Source: Cryptomeria japonica
Taxonomy: Eukaryota; Streptophyta; Pinopsida; Cupressales; Cupressaceae
Direction: 5' to 3'
Assembly: GCF_030272615.1 (NCBI RefSeq)
Contig: NC_081407.1
Span: forward strand, 436,636,230-436,700,229
Length of the DNA stretch: 64,000 bases
Below are positions 34,190-46,597 of this stretch, in pieces (the first letter of the stretch is position 1; each line of letters begins with the position of its first letter). The notes beneath the pieces are model-generated. The model ran no database searches, had not been told where the DNA came from, and worked only from the letters and a program-made list of their open reading frames with translations. A program made the position numbers and the translations under genes.

Positions 34190-34975
34190 TGTTGGCATTC
34201 TACACTCTATGAGAATATGGTTGATGTTGTTATTGATGGAAACTGACTAGTAACAGGTTTCTACACAGGCACCGGCATCGCAGACATCATACATCGGTAG
34301 GCACCAGCATCCAAATTACATCGGCAATGAAGTATACCGACACCCAAGCCGACATGAGACAAAGTTTTGTTGATATGATTTGTATTGTAAATGTAATTAA
34401 TTATTTGTAAGCCGACATCATGTATTGTAAAGACTCATATATGTATGAGATCTTATAGATCATTTTGTATGATGAAGAGAAGGATAGGTTGTTGTTATTG
34501 GTATATGTAAAGACAACGAAAGGTTCTTGGTTAAGGTATATGAATGAGCTTAAATTGGTACTGAACTAGGCATTTGAGATGCTATTTTGAGTAGTACATT
34601 GTATTGGATTTAATTATCCATTTTGTAGTCAGTGAGACTCTTCTATTGAGCAGTGAGCTCTAGGCTGTTGGCCTTCCTGCATGTGCAAGCCCATGTTGTA
34701 AGTAATATTTATTCATATTGGCCAGTGAGTATATATTGTGGGTCAAAAATCCCACCGAGGTTTTTCCCACACTGGGTTTCCTCGCCAAAATATTTTGTGT
34801 TATGGTGTGCATTAATGTTGTCTCTGTTATTTCTCTTTACTGCATTATTTCTTGTTTACCGATACATTGATTTGGGTTGCAAAGGTATAAATAAGCTTAA
34901 ATATTACACAAACTGGTTAGACATTGATTCACCCCCCCCCTCTCAGTGTCTTTGGGACTGTCATTGAATCTAACA
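34190..34975 (+). repeat. 5' LTR of element B
   Basis: TG...CA LTR, 786 bp, followed at once by the primer site. It holds the segment ttgtgggtcaaaaatcccac, which is the complement of a conserved piece of the element A LTR, so the two families are related. Confidence 0.85.
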
Positions 34976-35172
34976 ATTGGCATCAGAGCCTGGTCCTCTA
35001 TTTGCAAAAGCCTAACAACTTGAGGAAGATTCTGAAACCGGTACTGATGGAAAGTTTGATAAAATAGTTGGAAGGAGCTCTCAAAGATTTTGATGCAGAA
35101 AAATTGAAGAATATCAAACTTGAAGATGATCTGACGACTGTTAAGGAATTCATTAAAGGACTTTAGGAGAAC

Positions 35173-35487
35173 TTGGTTATAGCACAAAACAAGAGAAAGG
35201 AACTTCATGAGCAAATGCAGAAACATGATGATGAAATGGAAACTCTTAGTGGTATTGCAGATAAGTTGAGGCAAGACAACACTAACATGAGGAATGAAAT
35301 GCAAGATTTAACCATGAGGCTATGCAAGGATATTGAAGATAGAAAGAAGAATGAAGAATACTTGACTAGGAGACTTAATGATGGAGCAAATGAAAATTTG
35401 AGACTTTGTCATGGGCATGATATGCTAAAGATAGATCTGATTCACATGCAACATGATAAAGAGGAGCTTAGGAGACAATTGAACTGA
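35173..35487 (+). pseudogene. Gag-like coiled-coil fragment of element B
   Basis: 104 open codons, almost entirely heptad-like (KRKELHEQMQKHDDEMETL, MRNEMQDLTMRLCKDIED). The order matches the start of the gag-like region of element A (MKNEMQAITMRMSKEIED). No zinc knuckle remains. Confidence 0.6.
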
Positions 35488-35923
35488 AAAGAAAACTTGG
35501 TCCAAGATTGGATAGTCTTATCACTCAGCAGGTTGAGATATCAAAGGCATCAATTCAAGGGGAACGATCACCGGAGCAGCAGATGCACTATCTGACCGGC
35601 TTGATCTAGCAAACAGAGACCATTCTTTCTGACAATAACAAATTCATGTAGAGCCTGAATCTAATTTTAGCATACATTTTTCAACTTGTACAGAACCGGT
35701 TACAGGCTATGAGGTAGCATTTTTTTTTGTATTCTTTGATTCTTTTTGACATCCTTTTCCATTGATGTCAAAGGGGGAGTAGTCTGGAGAAAAATAATGC
35801 ACAGAGGAGATCACTTTCTCAGGGGGAGCACACTCTTTTTGGGATCAGATTTTGGACTTCATTTTTGGATAACACTTTTGGATTTTTCTCATGAGTGTTG
35901 CCATCAATGCCAAAGGGGGAGAT

Positions 35924-36729
35924 TGTTGGCATTCTACACTCTATGAGAAAATGGTTGATGTTGTCATTGATGGCAACCAACCAGTAACATGTTTCTACAC
36001 AGGCACCGACATCACAGACATCATACACCGGCAAGCACCAACACTGGCAGGCACATTCACCGACATCCAGATTACACTAACAATGAAGTATACCGACACT
36101 CAGGCCGACATGAGACAAAGTTTTGTTTATATGATTTGTATTGTAAATGAAATTAATTATTTGTAAGCCAACATGATGTATTGTAAAGACTCATATATGT
36201 ATGAGATCTTATACATCATTTTGTATGATGAAGAGAATGATAGGTTGTTGTTATTGGTATATGTAAAGACATCGAAAGGTTCTTGGTTAAGGCATCTGAC
36301 TGAGATTAAACATTTATTGAGCCAGACATTTGAGATGCTATTTTGAGAAGTACATTGTATTGGATTTAATTATCCATTTTGTAGTCAATGAGACTCTTCT
36401 ATTGAGTAGTGAGCTCTAGGCTATTGGCCTTCCTGCATGTGCAGGCCCATGTTGTAGGTAATATCTATTCATATTGTCCAGTGAGTAAATATTGTGGGTC
36501 ACAAATCCCACAGAGGTTTTTCCCACACTGGGTTTCCTCGCCAAAATATTCTATGTTATGGTGTGCATTTATGTTGTCTCTGTTATTTCTCTTTACTGCA
36601 TTAGTTCTTGTTTACCGATACATTGATTTGGATTGCAAAGTTATAAATAAGCTAAAATATTACACAAACCGGTTAGACACTAATTCACCCCCCCTCTTAA
36701 TGTCTTTGGGATTGTCATTGAATCTAACA
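35924..36729 (+). repeat. 3' LTR of element B
   Basis: 806 bp, starting tgttggcattctacactcta directly after the purine tract and ending gaatctaaca. It matches 34190-34975 throughout, with scattered transitions and one insertion of about 20 bp near 36040. Confidence 0.85.
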
Positions 36730-36977
36730 GACACTGTGGATGACACTCTTGGTCTTCCATCCAAGCGAATTGCACCATCATGGGTGGTGGAAGGGGCAAT
36801 GGATCTGGGTGTTGACTTGCAAGGGCAAGAAGAACATGGAACATTCACCTTCCCTTCACCACCAATAGGTGTCATGCTGAAGGTGGTGCACAACTATGCA
36901 AACTCTGGTCAATCTGACAATGGAAATGATGCAGGTTTGACAAAAGAAACATTAGAGCTTGGTATTGTGGAAGATGA
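36730..36977 (+). pseudogene. pogo/Tigger-like transposase, C-terminal piece
   Basis: After element B the frame used before it resumes (AVD then TVDDTLGLPSKRIAPSWVVE), and stays open to the LTR of element C at 36978 (LTKETLELGIVEDD). The tail is acidic and glycine/serine-rich, as is common after the DDE domain in this family. No stop codon of the gene is seen because element C cuts it. Confidence 0.6.
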
Positions 36978-37903
36978 TGTTGGAATCCAAGAACACTGAG
37001 AGGGGGGTGAATCAGTGTTCTACTGGAATGATCAATTTTAACCTTATTAAAGCATGCATTCACCAACCGGTATACCAGTACATATAGAATTGAAAGAAGT
37101 AAAGCAACCAATAAGCCAATCACACAAATAAATACTATAACACAGAGAATTATACGTGGAAAACCTCAAAGAGGAAAAACCATGGTGGGATTTGTGACCC
37201 ACAATATCAATCCACTGGCCATATGAAGAGATATTACAAAATATAGGGGCCTACACTTGTACGAAGGCTTACAGCCTAGAGCACATTGCTCAATCACAAA
37301 AGGAGCCTCACTGACTACATACAAATCCTGACTACAATCCGAAGAAATGATTGAACTGTAATGATAACATCTTCTATACCTAAATAAAGTTCCGGTTAAG
37401 CTCCATCTGTTCCGGTCTGAAACCCTAAACCCTTACTGGAATACCCTCTTACATAGATATCCTCACATACATGATCTCTCATATATATTTTGCATCTCTA
37501 TTACATTCCATAACCCCACATATCCATATCCTTGCCTATATACAAAATGATCTAATCAACTGATCTATATACCCCTTTACAATCCATCATGCCTTATGTC
37601 AACTTACAAAGATAATTACAATATGAATATACATGTAAACTCAATAACATAAACACATGAATATGAAAAGCAATTGCCGATGCTGGATCTCCCAAATGGT
37701 GTCAGCCTCCAATACTTATAACCTGATGAAGTCATGTTGGCTTGCAATGCCGGTAACCAAAGAATTCCTTCCAACTTGTCGGTGTCGATGCTTGTGTCGG
37801 TGAAGTGTCTGCCGGTACATAACTAAACCAAACTATGAAGCTAGAACATGTTGCCATCATGACAACATATTGAAACCAACCAAATGAGTGTCAATTGCTA
37901 ACA
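36978..37903 (-). repeat. LTR of element C
   Basis: Starts tgttggaatccaagaacact and ends caattgctaaca; about 926 bp. It matches both LTRs of element A, more distantly than they match each other by eye, so A and C are separate insertions of one family. Confidence 0.8.
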
Positions 37904-38745
37904 ATCTCCCCCTTTGGCATTGATGGCAACACTCATGTGAAAAATGATCATGGTTTCCATCTGTTGGTTTCATCCTGAGCCTGCTCCCTTGAGCTGAATA
38001 TCCATCTGAACAAAATACTCCATACCTCCTGAATATTTTTCACCTATACTCCCCTTTTGACATCGATACCAAAAATACCAAAAAAATACCAAAAACTGGG
38101 ACGAAGAATGAAAGACTGTACAATGAATGTGCCAAAATACCTTACCGGAGTTGAATATATTTAAAAATTTCTGGATAGCCCTTCTCCAAAAGCTACTAGA
38201 TAAGTATCCCAACCTAATTTGAAAGTGCTAGAAATAGATACAAGTCTATTTAGCATATGGGCATATGACTCTTTCTCATTAAACTCTGTCGGTGTGGGCT
38301 TACCAACTATATCTATACACTCCTTCTTATGTACACTTAATGAATCCAACTAGGGACTCACCAATCCTCTAAGACCTCTGGCTCTCCTTATAATTTTATC
38401 TTTTTCCCTCTCAAGAGCTAAAACTTTGGCTTCCAAAACCAAAATCTGACCATCTATAGATGTAGTCAATGAGTGTGAACCATCAAAATAATTGACTATA
38501 TCTACAATCTCCTCCTGAATATCCTTAATCCTTTTATCAAAATCAGCTATAAGTAAACCTGTGTTACACCATACTCTATAAATATTAGTACACTACCATA
38601 AAGAGTTATCTATCAATTTTAACTTATCATTAATCTCCTTCCTCTCCAACTCAATCATTTGATCAAATGTAGCTCTCTTTGCTTGTGTAAACCTCTCTAG
38701 TGCCCGTCGATTTGATATTTGTTGTAAAGATTGAAAGTCCTGATA
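36978..38745 (-). mobile_element. LTR element C, same family as A, partial
   Basis: A family A LTR (36978-37903) is followed by the purine tract (ttggcattgatgg context) and about 840 bp of internal DNA that matches the last part of the second ORF region of element A. Orientation is minus. The match ends at about 38741-38746, where different DNA begins, and the rest of the element was not found within the window. Broken and truncated; age similar to A. Confidence 0.75.
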
Positions 38746-41700
38746 TGACCTAAAATTGTGTCTTGCAAAATTTGGTCATCCTAGTTTTATTTTGCCCTTG
38801 GTCAAGGTATCAGGGTTTAGGGCTACGGGGGATTGTGTCTTTTATGATTAAAAAGTGGTTTGAAAGTATGTTTTGGCCCCTATTATATTCTATTGTTGCC
38901 TTTTCTCACTTAAGGTTGAGAGTTCTACTTTCATTTGCAGGGCCATTTTCATTCTCTAAGCAAAATATTGGTTAACCAGTTCATAAAGTATGCTTTTCCT
39001 AAGTCATCTGCATGAAATTCTCTATAACCGGTCCCCTTTTAAAATATTTATGCTTGTGCTTGTTTTTTCCTAAGTCCAACAAGTGCTAAATACCCCGACC
39101 GTTTGTTAAAGAAAGGATAGATCCAACGGATAGCGCTTCCCCACAATCATAGATATGAGGATTTTAATGACCGCGGTAGCGCGAGATGATGCCATGTGTT
39201 ATCAACAAAATCAACAGGGTTAGTAGCGCAACCGGTCAAAAGCTTTGTAATCCCGGTTTGCAGGGGGTAAAGGTCAGTCAACTAATAGTCTCATCAATTT
39301 GCACATGCTCAAAATGAACGAGGATGTTTTATCTTGAGGTAAAAGGTGCTCGATTTTTAAGTCCTGAAGGAGTTGATGGGCAGTATGCAAAGAGGTAAAG
39401 ATTGAACAGATCGGATGGCCCTTGTATTCCCGCAATAGAAGTTGTGAGGTGGTTACGGACCGCGGCATCACGAGATGATGCCACGTGTCTCGAATTGACC
39501 AGAAAGACCTACAGTGGGGCCGTTGATGGAATTCGATAGAAAGAGGAGGTGTTGTTGATGTGTCACGATTTTGTGGGGCCACTAATACAAATGAAAGAAT
39601 AGGTGATGAGTCAACAAAGAGATGATCGTTGGATTGGCCAACTAGGAAGACGATCGACAACTAGTTTTCAAATTTCTTAATTACAAAGCTAGGAGCCATT
39701 GTTTCGCTCGCGTGAATATTAATGATGGACAAGACATTGACGTCCTTTCCTGGACAAATAATTAAAAGACTCTTAAATTTTTTTTTCATTTGCACAAGAC
39801 TTCATAGCAATTTTGAAGAATTTCCTGCTGTTGAAGGAGATTGAAGCAACCTACGACACAAAATTGTCATTTCTAGCGAAAATCAAAAGCAGTAAGTCTA
39901 TCTGAGCTCTCCATGTGTTCTTAAAATGAATTGATATTAAAAATTGTGAAAGATTGCAAAAAGAAGATTCAATTTATTCTAGGGTTAAGATATTAGACAT
40001 AAAATAGTGAAATCTATTTGAATTTCTCTGGAAATTTAAAAATCTTGTAATAAGCCCTAGACTGGGAGATTTAGTAGAAAGCCCTAGTTGTAGAAAATGC
40101 CTCCCGAATGAAAGCATTCAGGGGAGGTTAATTATATGAAAATAAATATTTATGATGATTTCTTGGACCATATTAAAGCCTTCCACAAATGATAAACAAC
40201 GGGGGCAGAGGTATGTGGATGGAAAAACCCTAAGGGAAGGGTTGACTGACAAAGCATTCTGATTGGCAGATGATAATATACCGACAACTGGGTTTGAAAT
40301 TTTCAAATTATGGTATGGACAAAGGAAATTAAATTCCCCATTATCTAGTCCTTGGCAGTATGATTTGGGCAAGTTGGTAGTACCGGGTGTTTTTATGGAT
40401 GTCGATTTGCTTAAGACCGTTGTAGATAAATATGACCCAGTTTCAAGGGTTATCAAAGAAAATGATGGTGAGATTTTGTTAACCATTAGAAGGGAAGAAT
40501 TTCAAGAGATTTTTGACTTATATGAGCCATCCCCTAGCTTGGTGCCAATAAATTTAAATGAACAAAAGGAAGAGTATTACAAAATGAAGGAATTCATTAG
40601 AAACAGTTTCCTTCCAATGCACTTAGTCAGAGCAGGAAGTACAACATATCGTATCGGCCCTAGTTCAAAGGAGCCATTCCCAATCGGTGCTTTCGCTCCC
40701 TATTTCTAGGCTACTTTCTTCTCTTTTTGCCAAGTATTGGGTTTTAGTCCCATTACAGTGATGCCGCCTGATTTTATGTACATGGCCATGCAAATACAAC
40801 ATTCGGATTTTACAGTAGTTTTTGACTTTGCCCCTTATCTTGAGGAAAAGATTCATGAGGGGCTATTAGACATTAAGAATCAGGTGGCTAGGGTTAAATT
40901 CTCCTGGTATTCTTTACTCATGCATATGTTCCTTTCAAGGAGTGCAAATTATTTTGAGGGTACCATGAACCTTAGAAAGACAATAGATAATTAGGAGATT
41001 CCAGTACAGCTTTGGAGCACAGACATGTCATGGGCTAGACAAGAGGCTAGTTATATAAGATTTGATAACACTTTTGCCTCTAGATTAAGACAAAGGATGA
41101 CAGTGAATCCACCAAGGATTTCTAAATAATTACATGGTTTTGTGAGACCCAAAGAAAGGGTGCCTCTTCCGAGAATTGAACATAATTGGGGAGACTTTAT
41201 CCCATACTCTATAAGCACTGTGATAAGAATTTATGACTTTTCTGGACAACCTCATGTACTGCCTTTCAATGTTCCTCTGAGAATGGGTTTTGTTGAGGTA
41301 ATGTGGCAAATTGGATGTATCTAGGATAAAGAGTTGAAAAATAAAGGAAAGGGGTCACTTTTCCCGAATTACACCATTATCCCTTACTTTGTGATTATAA
41401 AGGGAGGGTATGAGCATTTTGAAAAATTCTTTGCTCCATACCATTTGGGGGTAAGTATAGCTAGAAATAGTGATCATGAAGGTTTTTTCAACATTTTTAG
41501 AAAGAGAATAAAAGGATCTCTGTTGCCCCATGTGCATAATTTTCCTGAGGATTTAATCAGGAATGAATTTGACCACACAATGCAGGAATGGAGAAAGGAG
41601 AAGTTGATAATTTTTAGAAAATTATGGGCTGCTATTCAGAAGATGGATCCAAAATATGATCCATTAAAGGATTTTTCTCCATTCTATACCAAGATTGAAT

Positions 41701-44290
41701 TTGTTATGAATTTTTTTGATGAGTTGACTAAAGTTTTAAGGGAGAAGCTAGCCAGACTTGAAGAAGTTCATGGTCGACAATAATTAATCTCACAACCTCC
41801 TGTATCCCATTGAGCAAGTGGCGTGATAACAAAAAGGCTTGTTCAAGAGTCTCCTCACAAAAGAGTTAGATAAGAAATAAGCGAGGAAGAGGATAGTAGC
41901 AATGATAGTGGGAGATTGATAAGGAGAAAACGTAAGAAAATTATAAGTTCAGAGCCTTTCCCCAAGATAACAACTAAACCTTTTCAAGGAGTCAGGATCA
42001 TTGATCTTAAAGATTTTGATAGAAGCCCCTCATCATCAACTGTATCTGTTTCACCGGTAAGGCAAGATGAAGCTCAGGTAGAAGGAGATAGGTTTGGTGC
42101 AACAAGTGCAGAAATGCAAATGGGTATTCCTATATTGCCTCCTAATTTGGAGTTGGATCTTACTCCCTTGGATATTCAGGGTAAAGCCTTCAAAGATGCA
42201 AGAAGAGAGGCATGTGATAGCTTCCTTGAAGATGACGCCTTTCTAAAAAGCCCAACCTTTTTGCAGTTACTATGGAAAACAAAGGTTGAAGAATACAAAG
42301 GAAGAATTGTTGAGAGGAAGGACCTAGGAAGTCTAACATCAGTGATTTAAACCTCAACCTGAGGGGAAGTTTGATTATAAAGAGGGCAATTGACACATCA
42401 AGTGTAGAGGCTACAAAATTGAATGTTGATGTGGCTAAGCTGGCACATGAGAGTGCAAAACAGGAAGCTTCAGAGAGGGTTGTGCTAATGAAAAAAATTG
42501 ACAAGCTTTTTAATGATTATAATGCATCTCAAAAAAGATGTGTGGAGCTGCAAACGCGAGTGCAACTCCTAGAGCAAGGACAAATAAAGGTTTCATATCC
42601 TGCACTTGAAGGGTCGTCTGAGCCATCAACATCCAGGTCACCACCTATGATCCAGAGAGAAGAAGTAGCTCAATTAAATATAAGCACTAATACCCTTGGC
42701 ATGGTGTTAGTCCCATATGATGATAATGATGATGAGCCCGATACTACAAGATCAACTGAACCAAATGAGTCTCAGCTCCTGGAGAAAATTGTTGAATTAG
42801 AGAATAAATTAAAAGAATCAGAGAAACAATCAGCTGAGGAGAAAAAGAATATAGTTAGCTCTGTGCTAAATCATTTAAATGAGAAAATTGAATGCAGGTT
42901 GAACAATATTCATGCCTTATATTCTTTACTTTTCGATGCTATTCAAAAGTTTAATGATGATAAAGAAGTGGCAATACCCTTGTTTACAAGATGGTTACAA
43001 AGGGGAAATGAGCTTAGAATGATGTCTATGGCTTCTAAATTTCATACTGAGAAGCCACATGCACTCCAACCAACATATTTGTTGGTAAAATCAATGCAAG
43101 AATCCCAAATTCTACCAGAAAATATAGAAAGAAAGATAATGGAGTTGATGAAGAGTTTTAGTGAATTAGAACAAACTCTTCTACTAGATATTGAAGATAG
43201 AGAGGGAGCAGTTAAGCCTTTGCAGTCTTGGAAGGAAGAGGCAGAAAGAGTCATCAACACCCAGGTAGAAATAATTTGTGATGGGTTAAATATGGATATG
43301 CTAGAAGATAGTATGGATAAGATAATTGCTATTGGGTTATTTTTTGAAACTTTTGAAAGAGAGGCAAACCAAGTAGCCGTTAAGTATATTCCATATAGGG
43401 AAAAAGCACATGAAGTAATGAATTTCAATTGTCCATCCGATTAAGAATATAGAGTGTGGAGTGGCATGTATTTAAATGATGAATAGAAAGCTATAAACCG
43501 TTTGCATAACTATTTTTGTTTTCTAGTGATAGATATTTTGCAACCCGTAAGACAAGATGGGGGTAATTTTCATCATGAGTTTTGAAGAAGGTAGCTGCAA
43601 CTTTTGATCTAGTATAATCAAGTTTGAGGATGATTATTTTGTATAACAGAATGGGGTTACACATAGTCATTCTTAGATGACAGGTGTCTCCTCTGGCTTG
43701 AAGCTTGTTTGCTCCCTTGTTTTTAATAAAAGGGAATTTAGGGCTATGAGACGAGGTTCAAAATTTTGGTCCCTCATGTGTTCCAGATTTTTGTTTCCAA
43801 ATAGCAAAGTCTAGGTGAAACAAAAGGATTGTAAGAGGTCATTTTACAAAGCAAAAAATAGAAAAGAGTCTTGTGTCTATGTTTTTTGCAGGTTCTTGAA
43901 GGAGTTATGTATAGATTGTATTCTTATAGAGACAACAGAATTAATGAATGAATATATGATTCAAACCCATTTCTCTCCAATGTATTGTTCTATCATGTTT
44001 TGAATGCATATTATAAAGGATTTTATCATTCATTACACTGTTGTGGTGTATGTAACCTTTTGTTCATGCTTTAGTCTAATAGGTCAATTAAATGCTTGAA
44101 TAAAATTGTAGAGTGATAGAGATCTTTATAGGGATTTTGATAAGTAGTTTTGGGTGGGGATTACAAATATGATATATTGTAAGGCAATATCATCTTTGAT
44201 TTTATGTTGTTAGATAAATTCTGTCAGAAGTACAGTCAAATGCAATATGAATTCATGTACCCAATGGACTAAGGCACTAATCATAGTTAA
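38746..44290 (+). mobile_element. Block with unknown ORF region, probably a non-autonomous retroelement
   Basis: Begins where element C stops matching its family (tgacctaaaattgtg) and ends where the next LTR begins. The first 1.1 kb is noncoding and contains a repeated phrase (gaccgcgg plus gcgagatgatgccatgtg at about 39170, again near 39455). A strong donor AAAGCA/GTAAGTCT at 39891/39892 and candidate acceptors before 40260 suggest a leader intron, as in element D. The ORF region 40263-43444 follows, then 850 bp of AT-rich DNA. No LTRs, primer site, zinc knuckle or polymerase motif was found, so the class is inferred from resemblance to element D. Confidence 0.45.
40263..43444 (+). pseudogene. 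Broken ORF region, PMD-like N-part and long coiled-coil C-part
   Basis: The N-terminal part contains VDKYDPVSRVIKENDGEILL followed by REEFQEIFDLYEPSP, which lines up with the matching part of element D and resembles plant mobile domain proteins. The middle has NWGDFIPYSISTVIRIYDF and PLRMGFVEVMWQI, again with counterparts in D. The last 357 codons (42371-43444) are open and largely helical, with a glutamate/lysine-rich coiled coil (LLEKIVELENKLKESEKQ) and a helical bundle-like end. The ORF region is broken, with roughly five breaks. Its function is unknown; the resemblance suggests one protein family shared by different elements. Confidence 0.5.
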
Positions 44291-44294
44291 TTTT
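43445..44294. other. Noncoding tail of the preceding block
   Basis: AT-rich, with no coding frame. gttttttgcag/gttcttg at about 43890 resembles a 3' splice site, which would fit a spliced 3' tail. No poly(A) tract or terminal repeat was seen. Confidence 0.35.
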
Positions 44295-44642
44295 AGAGTT
44301 ATCTTGTATTAGCTAATAATTATTTATTTAATTATTATTCTATTAAACTCTACACTTAAGCTAAACTTAGGCATTTAATAAATATTGTAGGTATTTAATT
44401 ATTAAATACACATTATCCCTTAAGGGTTTCTTTAGGGTTGCACACCTTGAGGGTCGCTATTATCCTTTTATAAGGATTGTATTGTACTTTTTCATTAAAT
44501 TGATTCCCTTTCTGAATGATAATTTTCTTCTTCAGAGCATTTATATTTTTTTGCTATATGTGCCTCCATTCTTCTCTTGTGATAGGTATTTGCATGCAGG
44601 TGTTCTTGGGATCTTTGAAGTTGTATTTCCTCAACTTCTTCA
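44295..44642 (+). repeat. 5' LTR (approximate start) of the gypsy fossil
   Basis: The right end is certain because cttcttca is followed directly by the tRNA-Met primer site. ccttttataagg near 44470 could be the TATA box. The left end is a guess because no second LTR is available for comparison. Confidence 0.5.
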
Positions 44643-44655
44643 TGGTATCAGAGCC

Positions 44656-46597
44656 TACAACTGCTGTTGTTTGTTCCTGATTTTTCAGAAGATTTTTTGG
44701 AGGGTTTCAAGTTTTTTTTTCAGAATTTTATTGGATATGGGGTAGTTGTTTTGTTTCTGATCATTTTGGGCTCACACGAACCTCATAACGCCCCAAAACC
44801 CCCATTTCCATATAAAATTTGTTGACAAATTTGGGTTCTAAAATTTTTTCGTTGGTTTTGCCCTTTTTTTGCACAAATTTTGAGAAATTTGTCAATCAAA
44901 AAAATCATTAAAAAAATAAATTTAGAGTAGTTTGGGCAAAAAAAGACCTCACCGTTGACTTTCGAAGGGCGTTTCCAGTCATTTTGATATATAATTTGAC
45001 CTATTTCGGTGACAAGTGCATTTGGGCCATGATTTTTCATTGGCATGTTTTACGAGGCACAAAAATCCGTATGACTGTACCTGCAAATGCGTCAGAAAAT
45101 TTTCGTCAATTTTTTTTTTTTTTAACCTTTTTTATGCCCTAAAAGAGGGGTTTTTTTTTCGTTTGGCCATAACTTGGTCATACGGAGGCACTTTTTCAAA
45201 AACCTTATATCGTCGGAAAGATCTTTCCGAGCTCTCTCTAGATCTAGAGGTTTGATCTTTTGATTTTTCTTTTTTGATGGTTTTTTTGCTGTCAAAGTCA
45301 GAAATTCATTTTTGCACTCCGAGAGACATCACTTGAGCAACCATCCGAACTCCGTTTTTTGAAAACTTTATATCGTTGGAAAGATTGTCCTGTGTACTTT
45401 CTAGCCATATGAGTTTTCTTTCTAGATTCTGCTCTAGGAATTTTTTCTTCAGTTTTTTGCTTTTCAGCACTTTGTGGATATCTTGGTTGTTTCAGGTCCT
45501 GGGATCTCTTCTCTAAGTAGGATGTCTCATTTTTTGGTTGTTCTTTATGTTTTCAGTCTTCTTATCATTGTAGCTTCTTTTATGCAAACAAACTGAGATA
45601 AAGTGCCATCATGCATTGTTTACTTGGGATCTTGCACATCTTGTGCCTTATTGTACATGCACTACTTATAAAGTCTCATGGGGGGGTTGATGTTTGCCTT
45701 TTGTTTGCCATCTACCTTTGTCCAGTGAGTGTTCCTTCCACGACATTTGCCTCATGATGTATGTTAAGTGAGTGTTCCTTCCATGACACTATGTACTTTC
45801 TCAGCACCTTCGATGTTCTTGGTTCTTTGTTATGCAACTCTTGTTGGCTGTTCTTTTCAGTGTACCTGTCCCTCTCCCTCTTCAACATTATGGGGAGGTT
45901 TGTCCTATTGGTTCTAATGTTTTTGTGGTTTGATTGATCATCTCTTCAGGCTTTGGTGTCTCATGCCATCTGTAACTTCAAGTTCAGTGTTTGCCCTTGT
46001 TTGCCTTTTGATTCGAGTAGTGTCATTTGAGGGCACTCATGTAGATTACAGTCTTCTCTACCTAGTCATGTTCTATTTCAGTGGAGGTTCTTCAGATCAA
46101 CAACTATTCTTCGATAGTGTTTGTATCTATTTCATGCTTCAGTGGTGTTCTTGCTTTTCCATCTCTTTTTGGAGTAGTGTTCTTCGATAGTGTTTGGAAA
46201 GTACACTGTCGAAGAACACTACTTTTCCATCTGTTTTAAAATACAATAGAAGTTTTCATAATATTTTTGTGGTTTGACGATAGAGCCTACGGTTCTGTAT
46301 TTTGGTTCATGTTTTCTTGTGAAAAGGGTGTTCTACATTTTTGTGAAAAAGATATTTCAGTTTATGAACAAGGTTCACATATTTCTTTCAAGGAGTATCA
46401 AGCAGTATATTATTTGATATCCCAAAGTAATTTGGGTGGTGACTCTGAGGTTTTTACGCTAGTGCATATATTTTTGAATAACTCTAACAAATTTTTGAAG
46501 GACTTTGTTACTATAAGTAAAGAAAAGAACACCAGAGGTTACATGAAGTTGCACCCTGAAGAAAAATTGGAATAGCTTCAGGGACCTCTGTAGAGAC
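44656..46597 (+). other. Leader of the gypsy fossil; no gene
   Basis: T-rich noncoding DNA between primer site and gag. A palindrome lies at 46173-46222. Short hydrophobic open frames (for example at 45930) are a by-product of T-richness. Confidence 0.5.
46173..46222. repeat. Palindrome with 21-bp arms
   Basis: agtagtgttcttcgatagtg and its complement cactgtcgaagaacactact flank a 9-base loop, with one mismatch. The short sequence ttttccatct stands on both sides. Confidence 0.8.

Larger units (their letters stand above)
34190..36729 (+). mobile_element. LTR element B, short non-autonomous, 2.5 kb
   Basis: Two LTRs (34190-34975 and 35924-36729) enclose only 948 bp. The ends are TGTTGGCATTC and GAATCTAACA. 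Next to the first LTR is attggcatcagagcctgg, a tRNA-Met-type primer site; before the second is atgccaaagggggagat, the purine tract. Both are of copia type and nearly the same as in element A. The five flanking bases are gacaa on the left and gacac on the right, a target-site duplication with one change. The only coding trace is a coiled-coil Gag N-terminus like that of element A. No enzyme is encoded. LTRs differ at roughly one base in ten by eye, so it is old. It is probably a deletion derivative or passenger of the element A lineage. Confidence 0.85.

Noticed and set aside
33219-34250. Transposase-derived host gene (domestication)
   Set aside because: The frame is long, but stops and frameshifts upstream and two LTR insertions speak for a dead transposon, not a host gene.
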